The translations under genes were made by a program, and so were the position numbers. A stretch of DNA of 64,000 nucleotides from Branchiostoma floridae. Taxonomy: Eukaryota; Chordata; Leptocardii; Amphioxiformes; Branchiostomatidae. The stretch is from positions 24,330,068 through 24,394,067 of the forward strand of contig NC_049983.1 in the NCBI RefSeq assembly GCF_000003815.2, read 5' to 3'. Below the pieces are notes generated by a model. It was not told the DNA's origin. It ran no database searches and worked only from the letters and a program-made list of their open reading frames with translations. Numbering within the stretch: the first letter of the stretch is position 1; every line of letters begins with the position of its first letter. Of this stretch, positions 53,666 through 63,923 are shown in pieces.

Positions 53666-56600
53666 TGGCATCATGCGATGAAGGTTAGACATTTAGGTAG
53701 TTAGATACACAAATTAGCAATTACTCAAGCAAATGAATATTATTTTTGTTTCAATTCTTTTGCATATAGAATCATAGTTAGGATTTAGAAAAATCTGCCC
53801 TTATACAAGATCTCATCAGTGTCACTGACAAAATATAACGGATGTTATCTGAAACATCTAGCCATTTCCAAAATCATATCCAGTGGCTTGAGTAATTGTG
53901 TAAATTGCATTATGTCATACCTGTGACGCGAAAACGTTCGCTACCGGTGTTCCGATCCGGACCGTGTGATAACTTTCCGTATTACACGGGTTCTAAAGTT
54001 GTATCACACAGGCTTCTTTCGAGTAAATCGAAGGCCTTCGGCCGTCGGGCGATCCTTCCCGCGGTCGGGCTGACACCTCGGGTGATACGGAATACACCGT
54101 GTTGTATTCTATATTTATGACACAGTAGTTCAAAAATATAAGAGACTGTTTGACGACTACTGTAATTTTCTGCAGGCATCAAGACTACTCGTACTGGACC
54201 AGGACAAAGCCCATGATGCACCTGACGGTATCTATTACATTTCTTCTTTCCACACAGAACCATACATAGATGATTACAAGTACATATACTTATAGAAACC
54301 GATTGTACAATTACTTACATCCTGGATAGATAGACACATGTGCATACGTGATATCGATGAAAACTAAGTGTAAGTGTCTGTACGTCGCTGCTGTGCAAAA
54401 TTTTCCCCCACCTCATTACGACTGGCTTTTGGGGTCAACTGTAGTCAAACTCAGCTCATAACCCTTTTGCATTTGCTATTCTTCGAAGAAACAAAGTTCG
54501 ACATTGAAATTTCTGTCTCTACCTAGTCTAAGCAGACTTGGTTTTGTATTTTACAGGTGCACATCGCGCTTGATGATCAGACGCTGGAAAATGGTGGCCT
54601 GCACTTCATCCCCGGATCGCACAGGTTGGGTGGCGTGACTAGATGAACAGGCCTGCCACGGTCCGCGTTTTGGCATTGTCGTGAATAGGTCACAGTTGTT
54701 GTAAAAGGAAGCCATCAGAACACTTACCAGCCAGACAAACGTATGTTGTCAACTGAAAAAAAAAGAACAGTCCCAAATCATCCTTCGCAGTAGATTTGTT
54801 TTTCTAAATCTGTTCTCGGACATTTTTGTTTCTTTCTCTTTAGCCGGCCATTTGAACTCGAAAAAAAGTGTACTAAAATAAAAATTAAAATAAGAAAGAT
54901 GTGAATCCAAAATTAATTGTGACGTCACATTTCTACAGGTGGCACCGGGACGGGAAGCCACTTCCGGTCACAGACTTCAACTTCAAGGACATGGAATCCA
55001 TCAAGGTCATACAATAACAATCAATTTCAGTAGATAGAATCCTTTGGTTTTGTAACAGCAGCCAATGGCCCAGCACATATTGACTAACCAAACTATTTAC
55101 GGATGAGTTAAGACACCTTCCTCTTTTGCATTCCAATTGCAGACCATACTAACAGAGGATGAAGTGGCTGACTTTAAACCGGTTCCATCGCTACTGAAGA
55201 AGGGCGAGGCCAGCTTCCACCATCCTCTGACCGTGCACGGGTCTTACAACAACAGGTATGCTATCATCCTCGTCATTAATCATTCCTATTGTTGGGTACC
55301 AAAATTTACATTTACATTTATATTTGCAATTTCATTTGTTTTAGGCCTTACAGTCTTCAGTACAGGTTTCCTTTCATTACGTTACTATGTTCTGTTCTTT
55401 TAGCATCAAGAAGTTTCTGTACGGTCTTTGCTTATCTCTTATATCATTTCTATTGTGACATGCTCTGGCCAATTTCTCAAATGTTACTTTTCATTCGGCA
55501 CCACGAAGTTGGTATAGAAATTAGGTTAGGATGGGTAAGAAATTACCAGATCCTACGCCCTACAAATCTTCATCCCACTGAAATTGATTGGCGGCTTGTG
55601 TAAACGAATGGATAAGGGAAGAGTTGGTGATCCCCAGACCCAGACTTAAAGTGGCGTTGAACGTGGCGCAATTAACTGGTAGCGCGTTCGGCTCGGAGTT
55701 CCAGAGTTCGATACCCGCCGTGCCCCGACGTAGTGCCCTTGGGAAAGGCACTTTACACGACCTTCCTCACTTCACCCAGGTGTAAAAATGGGTACCTGAC
55801 TTCGGTCGGGGAGGTAATGGATTGCCTTTACCTTCTGTCTATACTGTGTATGTGACATCGTTAATATAAGTTACAGTGCAGTGCAGTGCCACATTATCCT
55901 GGTCTGTCCAAAAGCAAATAGAAAAAAAAAGACTTTACCTTCTCCCACCCCAGGACTGACAACCCCCGCCGAGCCACAGTGGTAAACTACTTCGCGGACG
56001 GAATCCTTTCAAACACTGACGAGCCGCTACTGGAGGGGACTAACCTCATCAAGAGGGTAACTTTATATGTTACAAATTGAGACTTTATATCCATACACGA
56101 AAATAAAGCGCTTACCAACAAGCTTTCGGTCAGTCCTCTGATCCTTATCAAGTCTAAATGACCCAAAGCCTATATATGACACACATTCATACCGGAAGTG
56201 TGACGTCAGCAATGGGTCAAAGGTGGTTTGAGGTTGGTATCAGCCCCCGTCTCGGTTGAGAGAGGGTTGATGGGCCCTGATGTAAATGACATATTTCATG
56301 ATCAGTCTTTCACAATCCTGTTCAGAATCCAGTATCTTCACCTTGTCAAGTCCTATTCAATATTTTCCCACAGAACTCCTTACGGCATTTTACACTGAAA
56401 CTACAAATATCTAAAGTTACAAATTTGATTTGACAATAAAACACGTACTTCTCTAACTATAATCATAGACACGTACTTCTCTAACTATAATTATAGACAG
56501 TTACATGTCTACGTTGTGGCAGTATTTAGGTATATTATGGAGCACACTATAAACTATTGTGGCCTCAAGTAAACTTTACCGAACTCTCTTGGTTTCTGGT

Positions 56601-57614
56601 GAAAAAAAAAGTAAAAACAAAAGAAGACAAATTGGCTGAACATTTTGCCAGTGTAGTAAGTTGGCTCGCAGGTGTCGGCTAACCCCTTTGACAAATTCTC
56701 CAGCATATTTGGCCAATTTTATACTCTTTTTCAGTTACCCAAGGAATACGTCGGGAGGGACTAATAAGAGAAACTCAGCCAAATAAGTGGAAAAATTGAA
56801 AGAGGAGACACATTGGACCTCCTATTGTGCTCTACTGCAAATGTTTCAATCTATTTGACCACTTTCTGAAGTTTGCACAACCACAAGACGACTTAGATGG
56901 CGACCACAGTAAATGAAATGAGAGTAAACCGAAGACTTTTTCTATTCACCACTCTTTTGGGATTAACAGTCACATCTGCTGCTGATCGTGCGTACGTCAA
57001 ACATGGTCCCCACTTGGTCAATTAGGCATAGTTTATTAGCTTGAGCTGCACGGAGTGCCTGTGACAACAACTTAATGACGGTCTCAGGAGACGAACGACG
57101 GTCAGAATGGACGTACTCAGTCTGGCATCTTTGTAGTGATTTAATACTGTTGTCAAATCCAACGTCCTGGGATTCTTGCCAAATACGTTCATCTTTGACA
57201 GGCACGACGAGTTTTCCTTTCCCTTGAGCCATACAGATTTTGGCCAAACTTTGGCAGTGGAAGAAATATCCATCACTTTTGCAATGGGAATGTGTATAAG
57301 CATATCCCTGCCATTGTGGTGTCTTGGTCAAGTCAGACATTTTTGGAAGATGAGTTAAAGTTTTGTCCTATCTGCATTTTTAAAGCAATTTTCTAATGTA
57401 AGTTAAGGCTGCAATGATTTGATAACATCCATTACTATACTGGGCTCATATACAGCCATTGGGCTTGCATACTACCATTGGGTTTGACTCTAGATGACGT
57501 TGGCTTGTATCTTTAGCTATACTCTAATTTTTGTCTTTTTTTCCGAAGGACTGCAAAGTGGAGGGTCAGTTCTACCCTCTGGTGTTTGATCCTGAGTGGG
57601 CGAGAGAGAAGTAA
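35781..57614 (+). CDS. Phytanoyl-CoA dioxygenase (PhyH)-domain protein, complete, 10 exons
   Basis: Exons: 35781-35882, 52000-52137, 52726-52875, 53290-53393, 54176-54227, 54557-54624, 54939-55005, 55143-55255, 55954-56056, 57549-57614; phases join to 963 nt (320 residues). The fold is that of Fe(II)/2-oxoglutarate dioxygenases. The iron-binding H-x-D is in [18 protein letters not shown] (junction of exons 4 and 5). The typical [13 protein letters not shown] follows in exon 6. The distal histidine is in LTVHGSYNN (exon 8), and the likely 2-oxoglutarate arginine is in [14 protein letters not shown] (exon 9). The sequence is closer to the broad PhyH family than to human PHYH or PHYHD1, so I give no symbol; the substrate is unknown. 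Exon 1 ([12 protein letters not shown]...) is joined across a 16-kb intron; it is in phase, but this link is the weakest part of the model. Exon 3 has an upstream partial copy. The 16-kb intron contains two minus-strand genes and a retrotransposon. Confidence 0.87.
36465..36790. repeat. Degenerate ~21-bp minisatellite 3' of sulfotransferase copy 1
   Basis: Irregular units of the type GATACAAAGTAAAATATATTCT repeat about 15 times. The long minus-strand ORF across it (ILLCI(R/K)EY repeats) is a by-product of the periodicity. A related array follows copy 2. Confidence 0.85.
36897..41533 (-). CDS. Galactose-3-O-sulfotransferase-like protein, copy 1, 5 exons
   Basis: Exons in gene order: 41533-41400, 41193-41103, 38747-38632, 38147-37779, 37392-36897; phases join to 1206 nt (401 residues). 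It is built as a Golgi type II membrane enzyme: a short cytosolic start (MAQLKS), a hydrophobic anchor ([17 protein letters not shown]), then a stem and catalytic domain. VTNFVFIK followed by [10 protein letters not shown] forms the 5'-phosphosulfate loop for [22 protein letters not shown] is the 3'-phosphate-binding motif, and [20 protein letters not shown] is a Gal3ST family signature. The family transfers sulfate from PAPS to the 3-OH of galactose on glycolipids or glycoproteins; which acceptor is used here cannot be told. Length fits human GAL3ST1 (423). It lies inside intron 1 of the PhyH-domain gene on the opposite strand and has a close tandem copy upstream with identical exon phases. 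Confidence 0.9.
37560..37735. repeat. (GA)n-rich simple sequence
   Basis: ACACAGAGAGAGAAAC-type degenerate repeats in intron 4 of sulfotransferase copy 1. Confidence 0.85.
38295..38437. repeat. (GT)n microsatellite with (GC)n start
   Basis: Nearly uninterrupted TG/GC dinucleotides in intron 3 of sulfotransferase copy 1; the plus-strand Cys-Val ORF is an artefact. Confidence 0.95.
38794..38987. mobile_element. Foldback MITE, second copy of the 719-890 family
   Basis: CTCTTCAAGCAGAGGTTAGG at the left and CCTAACCTCTGCTTGGAGAG at the right; inner TTTTACTGGGCTTTCTATTTCGTA is mirrored as TACGAAATAGAAAGCCCG. It lies in intron 2 of sulfotransferase copy 1, just upstream of exon 3. Confidence 0.85.
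40692..40948. mobile_element. Inverted-repeat MITE, uninterrupted relative
   Basis: About 257 bp with termini TACCCCCTTTCCACTAGGG and CAAGTGGAAAGGGGGCC and sub-terminal GCTCACCGCGCTCTGTCTGC versus a matching inverted block. It is probably nonautonomous and encodes nothing. It lies in intron 2 of sulfotransferase copy 1. Confidence 0.75.
41805..41968. repeat. (CA)n/(CG)n microsatellite between the two sulfotransferase genes
   Basis: Imperfect ACGCACACAC repeats, upstream of sulfotransferase copy 1. Confidence 0.93.
42150..42500. repeat. Degenerate ~21-bp minisatellite 3' of sulfotransferase copy 2
   Basis: The same unit family as at 36465-36790 (GATACAAAGTAAA...TATTCTCT), in the same position and orientation relative to the final exon. 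This shows that the array existed before, and was carried by, the gene duplication. Confidence 0.85.
42622..45848 (-). CDS. Galactose-3-O-sulfotransferase-like protein, copy 2, 5 exons
   Basis: Exons in gene order: 45848-45715, 45079-44953, 44455-44340, 43947-43588, 43123-42622; phases join to 1239 nt (412 residues). The architecture is the same as copy 1: an anchor ([17 protein letters not shown]), VTNFVFIK then [10 protein letters not shown] (PAPS loop), [18 protein letters not shown], and [20 protein letters not shown]. Exon 1, 3 and 5 boundaries match copy 1 exactly. Exon 2 carries an extra 12 residues ([12 protein letters not shown]-type insert), exon 4 is shorter by 3, and exon 5 is longer by 2. 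The C-terminal exon is the most conserved between copies. Promoter and 5' UTR sequence just upstream (45851-45936) occurs again as a perfect inverted copy at 46481-46566. Confidence 0.9.
43144..43383. repeat. 120-bp tandem duplication in intron 4 of sulfotransferase copy 2
   Basis: Two copies start at 43144 and 43264 with GCATTTGGATATGGTAAA and end in a CACACACGCACATAAACAC tail. They differ at only a few positions. No counterpart was seen in copy 1. Confidence 0.88.
44085..44336. repeat. (GATA/GGAT)n and (AT)n simple sequence
   Basis: Tetranucleotide GATA/GATG repeats from 44085, ending in an (AT)n run at 44310-44333 that abuts the donor of sulfotransferase copy 2 exon 3 (44340). Secondary structure near the donor is possible. 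Confidence 0.93.
45851..45936. repeat. 86-bp left arm of a perfect inverted repeat (promoter of sulfotransferase copy 2)
   Basis: The 86 bp immediately upstream of the copy 2 start codon (minus-strand gene) are the exact reverse complement of 46481-46566. By eye no mismatch is seen; the arms are separated by 544 bp. Confidence 0.95.
46352..46389. repeat. Direct repeat flanking the split MITE, left
   Basis: TTAACGCGCGTGATCACGCG followed by GAAACACGTGTC, with an imperfect direct counterpart at 50942-50982 (TTAACTCGCGCGATCATGTG then GAAACACCTGTT) just outside the other MITE end. It is longer than a TTA target duplication would explain. Confidence 0.65.
46481..46566. repeat. 86-bp right arm of the perfect inverted repeat
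   Basis: Exact reverse complement of 45851-45936. It sits between the left half of an inverted-repeat transposon (ending about 46480) and the 5' end of the non-LTR retrotransposon (starting about 46567). The left junction shares TGCAAAG-like microhomology with the transposon sequence. Confidence 0.93.
47419..50735 (+). CDS. Endonuclease-reverse transcriptase polyprotein of the LINE (assembly gap inside)
   Basis: From the Met at 47419 the frame is open to the N-gap at 50058; after the gap a continuing frame runs to TGA at 50733-50735. Endonuclease motifs: [12 protein letters not shown] (residue ~50), [20 protein letters not shown], and CDTDHSLI near residue 295. RT motifs: [35 protein letters not shown] and FADDAALV (residue ~790). 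After the gap: [20 protein letters not shown], and a C-terminal [21 protein letters not shown]-like finger. The pre-gap and post-gap frames differ as written, but the gap is a 100-N placeholder of unknown true size, so this is not evidence of a frameshift. Translation directly past the gap in the upstream frame is artefactual. Confidence 0.9.
50058..50157. other. Assembly gap, 100 N
   Basis: Exactly 100 unknown bases inside the retrotransposon ORF; a standard placeholder length, so the real distance is unknown. Confidence 0.99.
51426..51620. mobile_element. Foldback MITE with ~75-bp inverted arms in PhyH intron 1
   Basis: TACCCCCCTCACATTAGGCG and GAAAATCGATCGGACGACGA at the left are mirrored at the right to CGCCTAATGTGAGGGGGTA; the arms extend through GAGTCTGC, ATTACGAG and AGGCATGACCCTG. 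The loop contains G12. Confidence 0.88.
52562..52663 (+). pseudogene. Upstream partial copy of PhyH-gene exon 3
   Basis: Starts after a CTACAG acceptor 164 bp before the real exon (52726). It encodes [20 protein letters not shown] and [13 protein letters not shown], then a TAG where the real exon has TGG (W). The upstream intron sequence (CAAATCTGTATGTCCGTTTG) is also repeated. Confidence 0.92.
53621..53662. repeat. (GAT)n microsatellite
   Basis: About 13 GAT/ATG triplets in PhyH intron 4. Confidence 0.9.
53910..54122. mobile_element. Foldback repeat element, second copy
   Basis: Starts with TGTCATACCTGTGACGCGAA and ends with TGTTGTATTCTATATTTATG then ACA; the termini TGTCATA/TATGACA are inverted. 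It lies in the PhyH-gene intron before exon 5. Confidence 0.7.
55648..55870 (+). mobile_element. tRNA-derived SINE in PhyH intron 8
   Basis: Head with AACTGGTAGCGCG and GAGTTCGATACCC (box A/B-like), then the widespread body CCTTGGGAAAGGCACTTTAC, CACCCAGGTGTAAAAATGGG and CTGACTTCGGTCGGGG. Confidence 0.8.
56963..57340 (-). CDS. Unrecognised 125-residue ORF in PhyH intron 9
   Basis: Minus-strand ORF starting [20 protein letters not shown] with [15 protein letters not shown] and a Cys/His-rich start; rich in K, Q and S afterwards. Normal-looking composition and longer than most chance ORFs here, but there is no family I recognise, no splice context, and it lies antisense inside a gene. It may be a transposon fragment, a retrocopy or chance. 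Confidence 0.25.
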   Translation of the reverse strand: MSDLTKTPQWQGYAYTHSHCKSDGYFFHCQSLAKICMAQGKGKLVVPVKDERIWQESQDVGFDNSIKSLQRCQTEYVHSDRRSSPETVIKLLSQALRAAQANKLCLIDQVGTMFDVRTISSRCDC

Positions 57615-58700
57615 ATTAAAGACCACCAGAGGGACTCTCCCTACCCAAGGAAGATCGCTACTGTCCCACGCAAAACTCAGCCTGCTCGATTCAGTCTGTT
57701 CAAGCAGGTTGGTCTGTTGTGGATTGCTATTCTTTTGGATTAAGTGCAAAAGCAAAGCTGCGAAATGTATGAAGTATACGCCAGGCAAGGGTTGCGAATA
57801 CATTTACCTTATCAAGTTAAATACACTGGTGTAATATATAATGCCTAGATTACTGAGCAGAAAATGTGCAATATGTAATACATACATACATGTAATGAGA
57901 AGTATAAAAAATGTGAGGAACGTTGCTAAGTCAACGAAAGCAAACCGTTAAACTAAGAGACACCATGAACGTTGATATAAAAAAATCTGTATTCTTAGAA
58001 GAAAATGAAATTTTACAAACAATTGGTTTGAAAGTAACAGATTCAATGTTTTATCGTAGAAAGTTTATTGCAAGTTCTTGCCAGAGGGCTAATTGCAAGT
58101 GACAAAAAGTGACAGACAAACAATGGTAAACAGTATACAGTAGTAAACTAATAAATCTAATGATAAATTCAAATAAACTACACAAATGAAAACAAACAAA
58201 CTTAACTATTGGGTTTGACTTCTTTTTCGGAGACAGTAAAAGACGAATGATACCACCTTCTCGATAATAAGTGGGTTTTGTGATGTTAAGAGGAGGGTAG
58301 TTTTCCTTTTGTCTGTAAACGTGGGGAGATAAGGATGGGCTTTGGGGACCTCTTTAAAAAAGCTCCTTTCTGTCTTTCTTGATCATAGAAAGGACAGTTC
58401 TAATGATGTCCGTAGCCGTATGTTTCGATTCAATTAGATTGCAATAATAGTACCCTGTACGACCTTGAGATACTCTCGGCAGGATCTCACGTTTCGTTTT
58501 CGTTATTCAAAGCCCCTGACACACATTCGGGACCTTCCCACGACTATACCGACCAAGGTTCACAATGGTTTGGGGTAGCATAGAATCATTCAAATGTAAC
58601 TTCAGTCAGCTCATATGATCACTATGATAAGTTTAGGCCTATAGTACTAGTATTCAGCCTATTCAGCTTCCAAACACTGCTGAAGGCCTAGTGTCCCAAC

Positions 58701-59150
58701 CATGGTCTGGAGAAGACAGGCAGGCTCACGCTGGATATGCGTGACTGGAGCTGACAAACAAGACAGTTTCTTTTACCACCAACGTTGACAGCCATGTCAC
58801 CCTTAACCCATTAAACGTGCCTTAGAACCGTTTTATCACCATGTCCACATCAGCTATTGACTTCTGTAAAACCTTTTGTTGACCTGCAGTTTTGGATCTG
58901 CATTGCACGCAGACCAACTCCCACTAGTCCTAACCATGGTCTGGAGAAGGCAGGGAGGCCCACATTGGCTATGTGTGACTTGAGCTGACAAACAAGACAG
59001 CTTATGTTACCGCCAACGTTGACAGTCACGTCACCCTTAACCCATTAGACGTGCCTCAGAACCGTTTTATCACCACGTATACATTAGCTATTGACTTCTG
59101 TAAAACTATTGTTGACCTGCAGATTTGGGACTGCATTGCGCTAGCCTGTC
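58701..59150. repeat. 234-bp direct tandem duplication
   Basis: Copies start at 58701 and 58935 with CATGGTCTGGAGAAGRCAGG and run through CAACGTTGACAG, CACCCTTAACCCATTA and TATTGACTTCTGTAAAAC to TTGACCTGCAG. They are about 85-90% alike. No coding function is seen. Confidence 0.85.
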
Positions 59151-60615
59151 CCAGCGGGTGACGGCCGGCTTTAGCTGCATGCAGCCTGTAATGTGGACTA
59201 TGTGGTGTCGTGTGGGAACAAGTCAGACCACCAGATATTTTCTGTCATGATGATTTATTTAGTAGGTGGTATGTGTCGATCGGTGCAAGCTCTATTTGTG
59301 AATACATTAACAGTTAAACATGCTAAGGCATAATTCATTGCATTTCCAGAGTCGTACTTGATCATCGAATTAGAACACTGACAATGTTTAATAAGCTCCA
59401 CAGACCGTTCGTTAACCATACAGACAAGTAAACAATATCATAACAGTCTTGACATGTAAATTTCATCCACGATATTCTGCATTTGAACTTGATATATGAC
59501 TATCATTAGAACATTCAAAGCTGTGTGTTTGGATAAAATGTCAACAACTGTACTTCTGTACTGGTTCGAAGTAAGAGGTATAAATAAAGATATTCAGATA
59601 GGCACATACACAGTTTCAAACACACTCTTTTTTAAAACAATAACAATACAGTAGCCACTGTTATCTTAGATAAGCGGAGATCAACACCCGACCCAAACTA
59701 CAACCTTGGACGTGACTTCAGCCGCAACATCCGAGCCGGCTGTCCCTATAACGAGATTTCGTTTTCAGTTGCAGCACCTATCTATAAATATATCTGAGGC
59801 CGCCATTTTGTGCTTCGGCGGCCGACGAGTGCCGAACCGGATCTCTCTCGTATCCATGCTCCGTTTTTTAGCGGCTCCGAGATGTGTGACAGAAGCAAGT
59901 GAACAAATATTGCGTTGACGATATTGGAAAGTTGGGGGCGTTTGCCCCAGGAATGCCGCTGCACATCCATTGCTGACGTGATTGACATATCTTTCGGGCG
60001 ATGTTGCCTGTACCCGGCAGTTTGATGTATCTCCCTCATCACTGTCAATTTAATGCTAAACTATGGGGCAAAATTGCTCTAGGAAGAGTAAAATTGTCAA
60101 GACATGCAAACCTTACTTTGTACTACAAGGACAAGAAAAGCTATACAAAATTAAGAATAGATGTAAGAAAATCCAGCCTTTCAAAATGGTCATTGTTATA
60201 GAATTTGTGTGCGGGCCTCCCTATCATCAGACAAGTTGTCAATAGTTGTGGCTGCTGAATGGATCTTCATCTACGTATTATGCCAGAAGCAAAAACCGCT
60301 ACACATCAAAGATTAAGCTATCTAATTTGACATGAAAGGATTTCATCTGACAACCTCATTTAGGCTAAGTTTTGTGTTTCATGATTAAAACACATTGCGT
60401 CATAGTTATATGACATAAAATGTATGTTGACATAAAATCTATGTTAAGCAACATGATCCTCATAGGAATGAGTAAGACTAATATGAAGGACTCCTCAGTT
60501 AGATGCCTTTACAAAGTAACATAATGCCAATGGGGGGGTCCACGTTCAGGCACAATAATTTTCTCTCTTGTGTTCGTAAATCGACATTGAATTCTTCTTT
60601 CGAAAATTTGTATTC

Positions 60616-60715
60616 NNNNNNNNNNNNNNNNNNNNNNNNNNNNNNNNNNNNNNNNNNNNNNNNNNNNNNNNNNNNNNNNNNNNNNNNNNNNNNNNNNNNN
60701 NNNNNNNNNNNNNNN
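60616..60715. other. Assembly gap, 100 N
   Basis: Exactly 100 unknown bases between the dioxygenase gene and the channel gene, 91 bp beyond the channel stop codon. Confidence 0.99.
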
Positions 60716-60806
60716 AGAGTAGGAAATAGCCCTTTCGTAAGTAATTCCTAAAATCGCTTGCAGGAATCTTGATCAAATGTTCAATTTCCAATTTTGAACT
60801 TACAAC

Positions 60807-63760
60807 TTACATTTTCAGCAAATAGATGGTCCAGTACAGGACAACACAAAACATAAAGGTGCTTGGAAAAATAAGCCTCGAGTATCTGTCTATGTTATCT
60901 ACGTCCTGTATGTCATGTAAGGAAACTCTCTGGATTCTGGCCACCTTTTCTCTGATCTTCGCCATCCTACGAGCCTTGGTCTCCTCCGATATCCCGCTGG
61001 AGCTTCCTTCCTCCTTCGTGCTCCAGGACTGCCGCTCTGGCTCGGGGCTGGGCATCTGCAGCTCCTGGAGAAGGCAGAAAAGCTAGCACGTGGTAAAACT
61101 GGCATGCAGGTTTGCGTTGTAGCGGGGGCATCGCGTGCTATATGGACGAGTATACCAAATGTACAAACTGTGCCCGGTAAAATATAAAGAAAGATATGGA
61201 CACAGAATGAAAAATAGATGGGTGTCAGCCACGACAGATATATGTTGAACATCGGCAAGGAAAAAACAATACTTTTATAACAACGGTTTACTACAGGAAG
61301 AGATCCGTTAGTGTGTTAAACAGCACAGTTATGTGAATATATAATACTTAAATGCAATATGAATTATGTTAGCCGAAGGCTGTATGCTTATTCACGATTG
61401 TGCATTTTCATTTTATTTCATTTCATTTTCATTACTATAACACATAATAACGTATCTCATGTGCATTTGGTAATGTGATCACCAAACCACATGTGATCGT
61501 CGAGTGTTCAATTGAACAGTATATAAACATATGAATATGGCATGCCATCATGCCATCATGCTACATGAAGTGGAGTACTATGTGCTATACCGATTGTCCA
61601 ATTCAAACACATGCATTTTGAGCGCAAAGACAATCAACAAGAGACGACGATTGCAATTGCAAGCGCATTTAGAGCAGTTATACCCGTTAGTACCACACGG
61701 TTAGTTAATGCCGGCAAATCAGGTGTAAAAACACAAAAGAAGCGAACTTGATTTGCGTAAGCGGAAGCCTGTTTGGTAAGCCAGGTGGATCTTGCCAGAA
61801 GTTCAACACTGACAGGCAACTTTCCGTCGGGATGAACTTGGAAAATTTGATCAACGAACGCGGCTCGTTGAGCTATCTCCCTTTCCCGCTGATTCTGTGG
61901 AGAGGAAAGTTGAACTTGACATCACATTACGTTCCAAATATGGAGTGGTGCCCAGGAGCGAGCATATCCAGCTGACCCGGTGACACCAAACACCATTGAC
62001 GAAGAACATCACTTGTTAGTACAGCCTGTATAGAGTTGTGAAGAAAATTGCCAGAAGCAGCACAAACTAGTCAGGACAACTGAGTGTAGAGTCACAAACT
62101 AAGACACCACAAGACAGTGTAGCCCATGCCAGACACAGTTCCAGTTTATAGTCTTATAAAGCTATAATAGACAATATGTAAAAGCAAACATACAATGGCT
62201 TGAATTGACATGCAGACTACAGTCATAAAACATGAAGAAGCGTGGGAATTTATAGAACATTCAATACCTGGCATGATAGGTGTGTCCTGATTAATTGCCC
62301 AAAATGATGCCCAGAAAGCCATCAGGAACTTGATCGGGCAAAAGAGTAATTGCACCAACGAAACTAATATGTATTATCATAGACAGAACACAAATTAGAT
62401 GATACCTGAATTTCCTTCTCTCGTTTCGCTGCTTTGCGTTTCCTTCGCGTGGACTCGAAGCTGACGACGGCGTACTCTCCCAGCGCGGCGAAGACGAAGA
62501 AGAAGCACATCAGGAGATAGACGTCCACGGCCTTGATGTACGAGATCTTCGGCAGGGAGGCGCGTGCTGACGTCACAAAGGTGGTCTGAGCAAGAACCGT
62601 GGTGATACCTGTAACAGCAACAGGAAATATGAAACTGTAGCAGATGCAACAAATAAAGTTTATGGCTACAATTTACAAAAACCCATTGCCTATTATTATA
62701 CGGGATTCATATTTTGGGCCATATAGAGTTTAAGGTATTGTAAAGAGTTGGCAAAGGGAATTGAAAAATGAAGATAGAATATATAGTTGCAAATTGTCTA
62801 ATCAAACTTTTGGGCACAAACTCATTAAGAATCTTGAACCTTTGTAGAAAAGCCTACAAAAATTATCTGAGCCAAAGGAGGCAATTAAGGTCTCAAAGTC
62901 TCAAATACACAAAGATTACTTTGGAATGAGAAAGCATTATTTTTACAATGCCCATTGACTAAGGACACTTATAGGGATCCAACGAAAGTTCAGACGAACT
63001 AACAAACTAACACACTGACCCAGTGAGACCCGGGCTGGCGGAGAGTCTTTGTTGATCCAGAAGCTGACCCATGAGATCATGACCAGCAGAGTGGAGGGGA
63101 CGTACATCTGCAGGAAGATGTAAGCTACTTCCCTCGTCAGGCGGAAACTGAAGGCCACGTGTGGGTACGCTCCTGGACGGACACACAGATTCACACGTGC
63201 GATTAGGATTCATACCAGTGAAAGCGGTAGGAAACACAAAAAGAATATCTGATTTCAAATCTTCTAACCTTATTCTACTTGGAAATGTGGTCGTGATGTG
63301 CAAGCCAGCATTCCTATGTTGAAGGGAAACATGTAGTTTGCACAATTTTATAGTCCCATTTTGTGTCCCAAGCTGTGTAAATGTAAAGCTGAACGTGCTT
63401 TTATGAAAATTCATATAATAAAGTTCTTTTTATGGAAATGCTTGGAGGCTGAAGGACATAGTAAAAGTGACAATTATTGCCCAAAACATTCCCTACATAA
63501 ATTTCTTGATGACATGTCGACAGTTGATTTACTGTTACTCATCTCAGAAGTTATCAAATGTGTCTTTTGAAGTACTGTGCATTCTATGATATCTTCACTG
63601 CCTGCTGCCATTGGCATTGTACCTGTCTCGTAGGTTGCTATCATTTCTTTTGTTTGGTGATTCTTCACGGTGAACTGTGCCACCTGGAGGTTCTGCAATC
63701 CTCGCACAGACTCGTCTCCCTTCAGCCACTTGTAAATCATGTCTTCAGTAGTGTAGCCAT
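60807..63760 (-). CDS. Cys-loop anion channel subunit (glycine receptor-like), 3' four exons only
   Basis: Exons in gene order: 63760-63623, 63172-63020, 62608-62406, 61064-60807; the 5' part lies beyond the window. Phases join and the frame ends at TAA 60807-60809. The first exon holds extracellular sequence [18 protein letters not shown]. The second holds M1 ([20 protein letters not shown], then VSFWINKD) and the Pro-Ala-Arg of anion-selective channels before M2. The third holds M2 ([16 protein letters not shown]), [19 protein letters not shown] (M3) and a basic loop. The last holds the rest of a short M3-M4 loop and M4 ([20 protein letters not shown]). ASLPKxSYxKAxD is closest in memory to vertebrate glycine receptors; GABA-A rho or an invertebrate GluCl-like subunit is possible. 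It would be a plasma-membrane pentameric chloride channel. Confidence 0.88.
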
Positions 63761-63923
63761 CTGAGATTTGTGCAATAAATATGTTTACGAAGAGCAAATT
63801 CAATATAATTTAGAAGAAATGAGATAAAAGTTCTTAGATTCAGTAACAGATGGACAATTACCATTGGCATCATGAATAAATGATGTCGAATAGCAGAACA
63901 CTCGTATTCAACTGAAATGAAGT

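Larger units (their letters stand above)
57615..60806. other. Intergenic region between the dioxygenase and channel genes
   Basis: Holds the 234-bp duplication and an assembly gap. The GC-rich stretch 59690-60010 includes GGCCGCCATTTTGTGCTTCG, a motif that on the minus strand resembles a start context (AAAATGGCGGCC), but only a 14-codon frame follows. No gene is supported. Confidence 0.5.

Noticed and set aside
53936-54115. Short ORFs with arginine and proline-rich translation
   Set aside because: They lie within the foldback element and have no codon pattern of a gene.
55648-55720. tRNA gene
   Set aside because: The tRNA-like head is followed by the conserved SINE body; no intact acceptor stem.
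59782-60048. 88-residue minus-strand ORF in GC-rich sequence
   Set aside because: No recognised family, no splice context; probably chance in a GC-rich intergenic block.
62146-62358. Minus-strand ORF with [17 protein letters not shown], similar to the end of channel M1
   Set aside because: It could be a decayed copy of the M1-M2 exon, but the match is short, has an insertion and loses the Pro-Ala-Arg; not strong enough to report as a feature.
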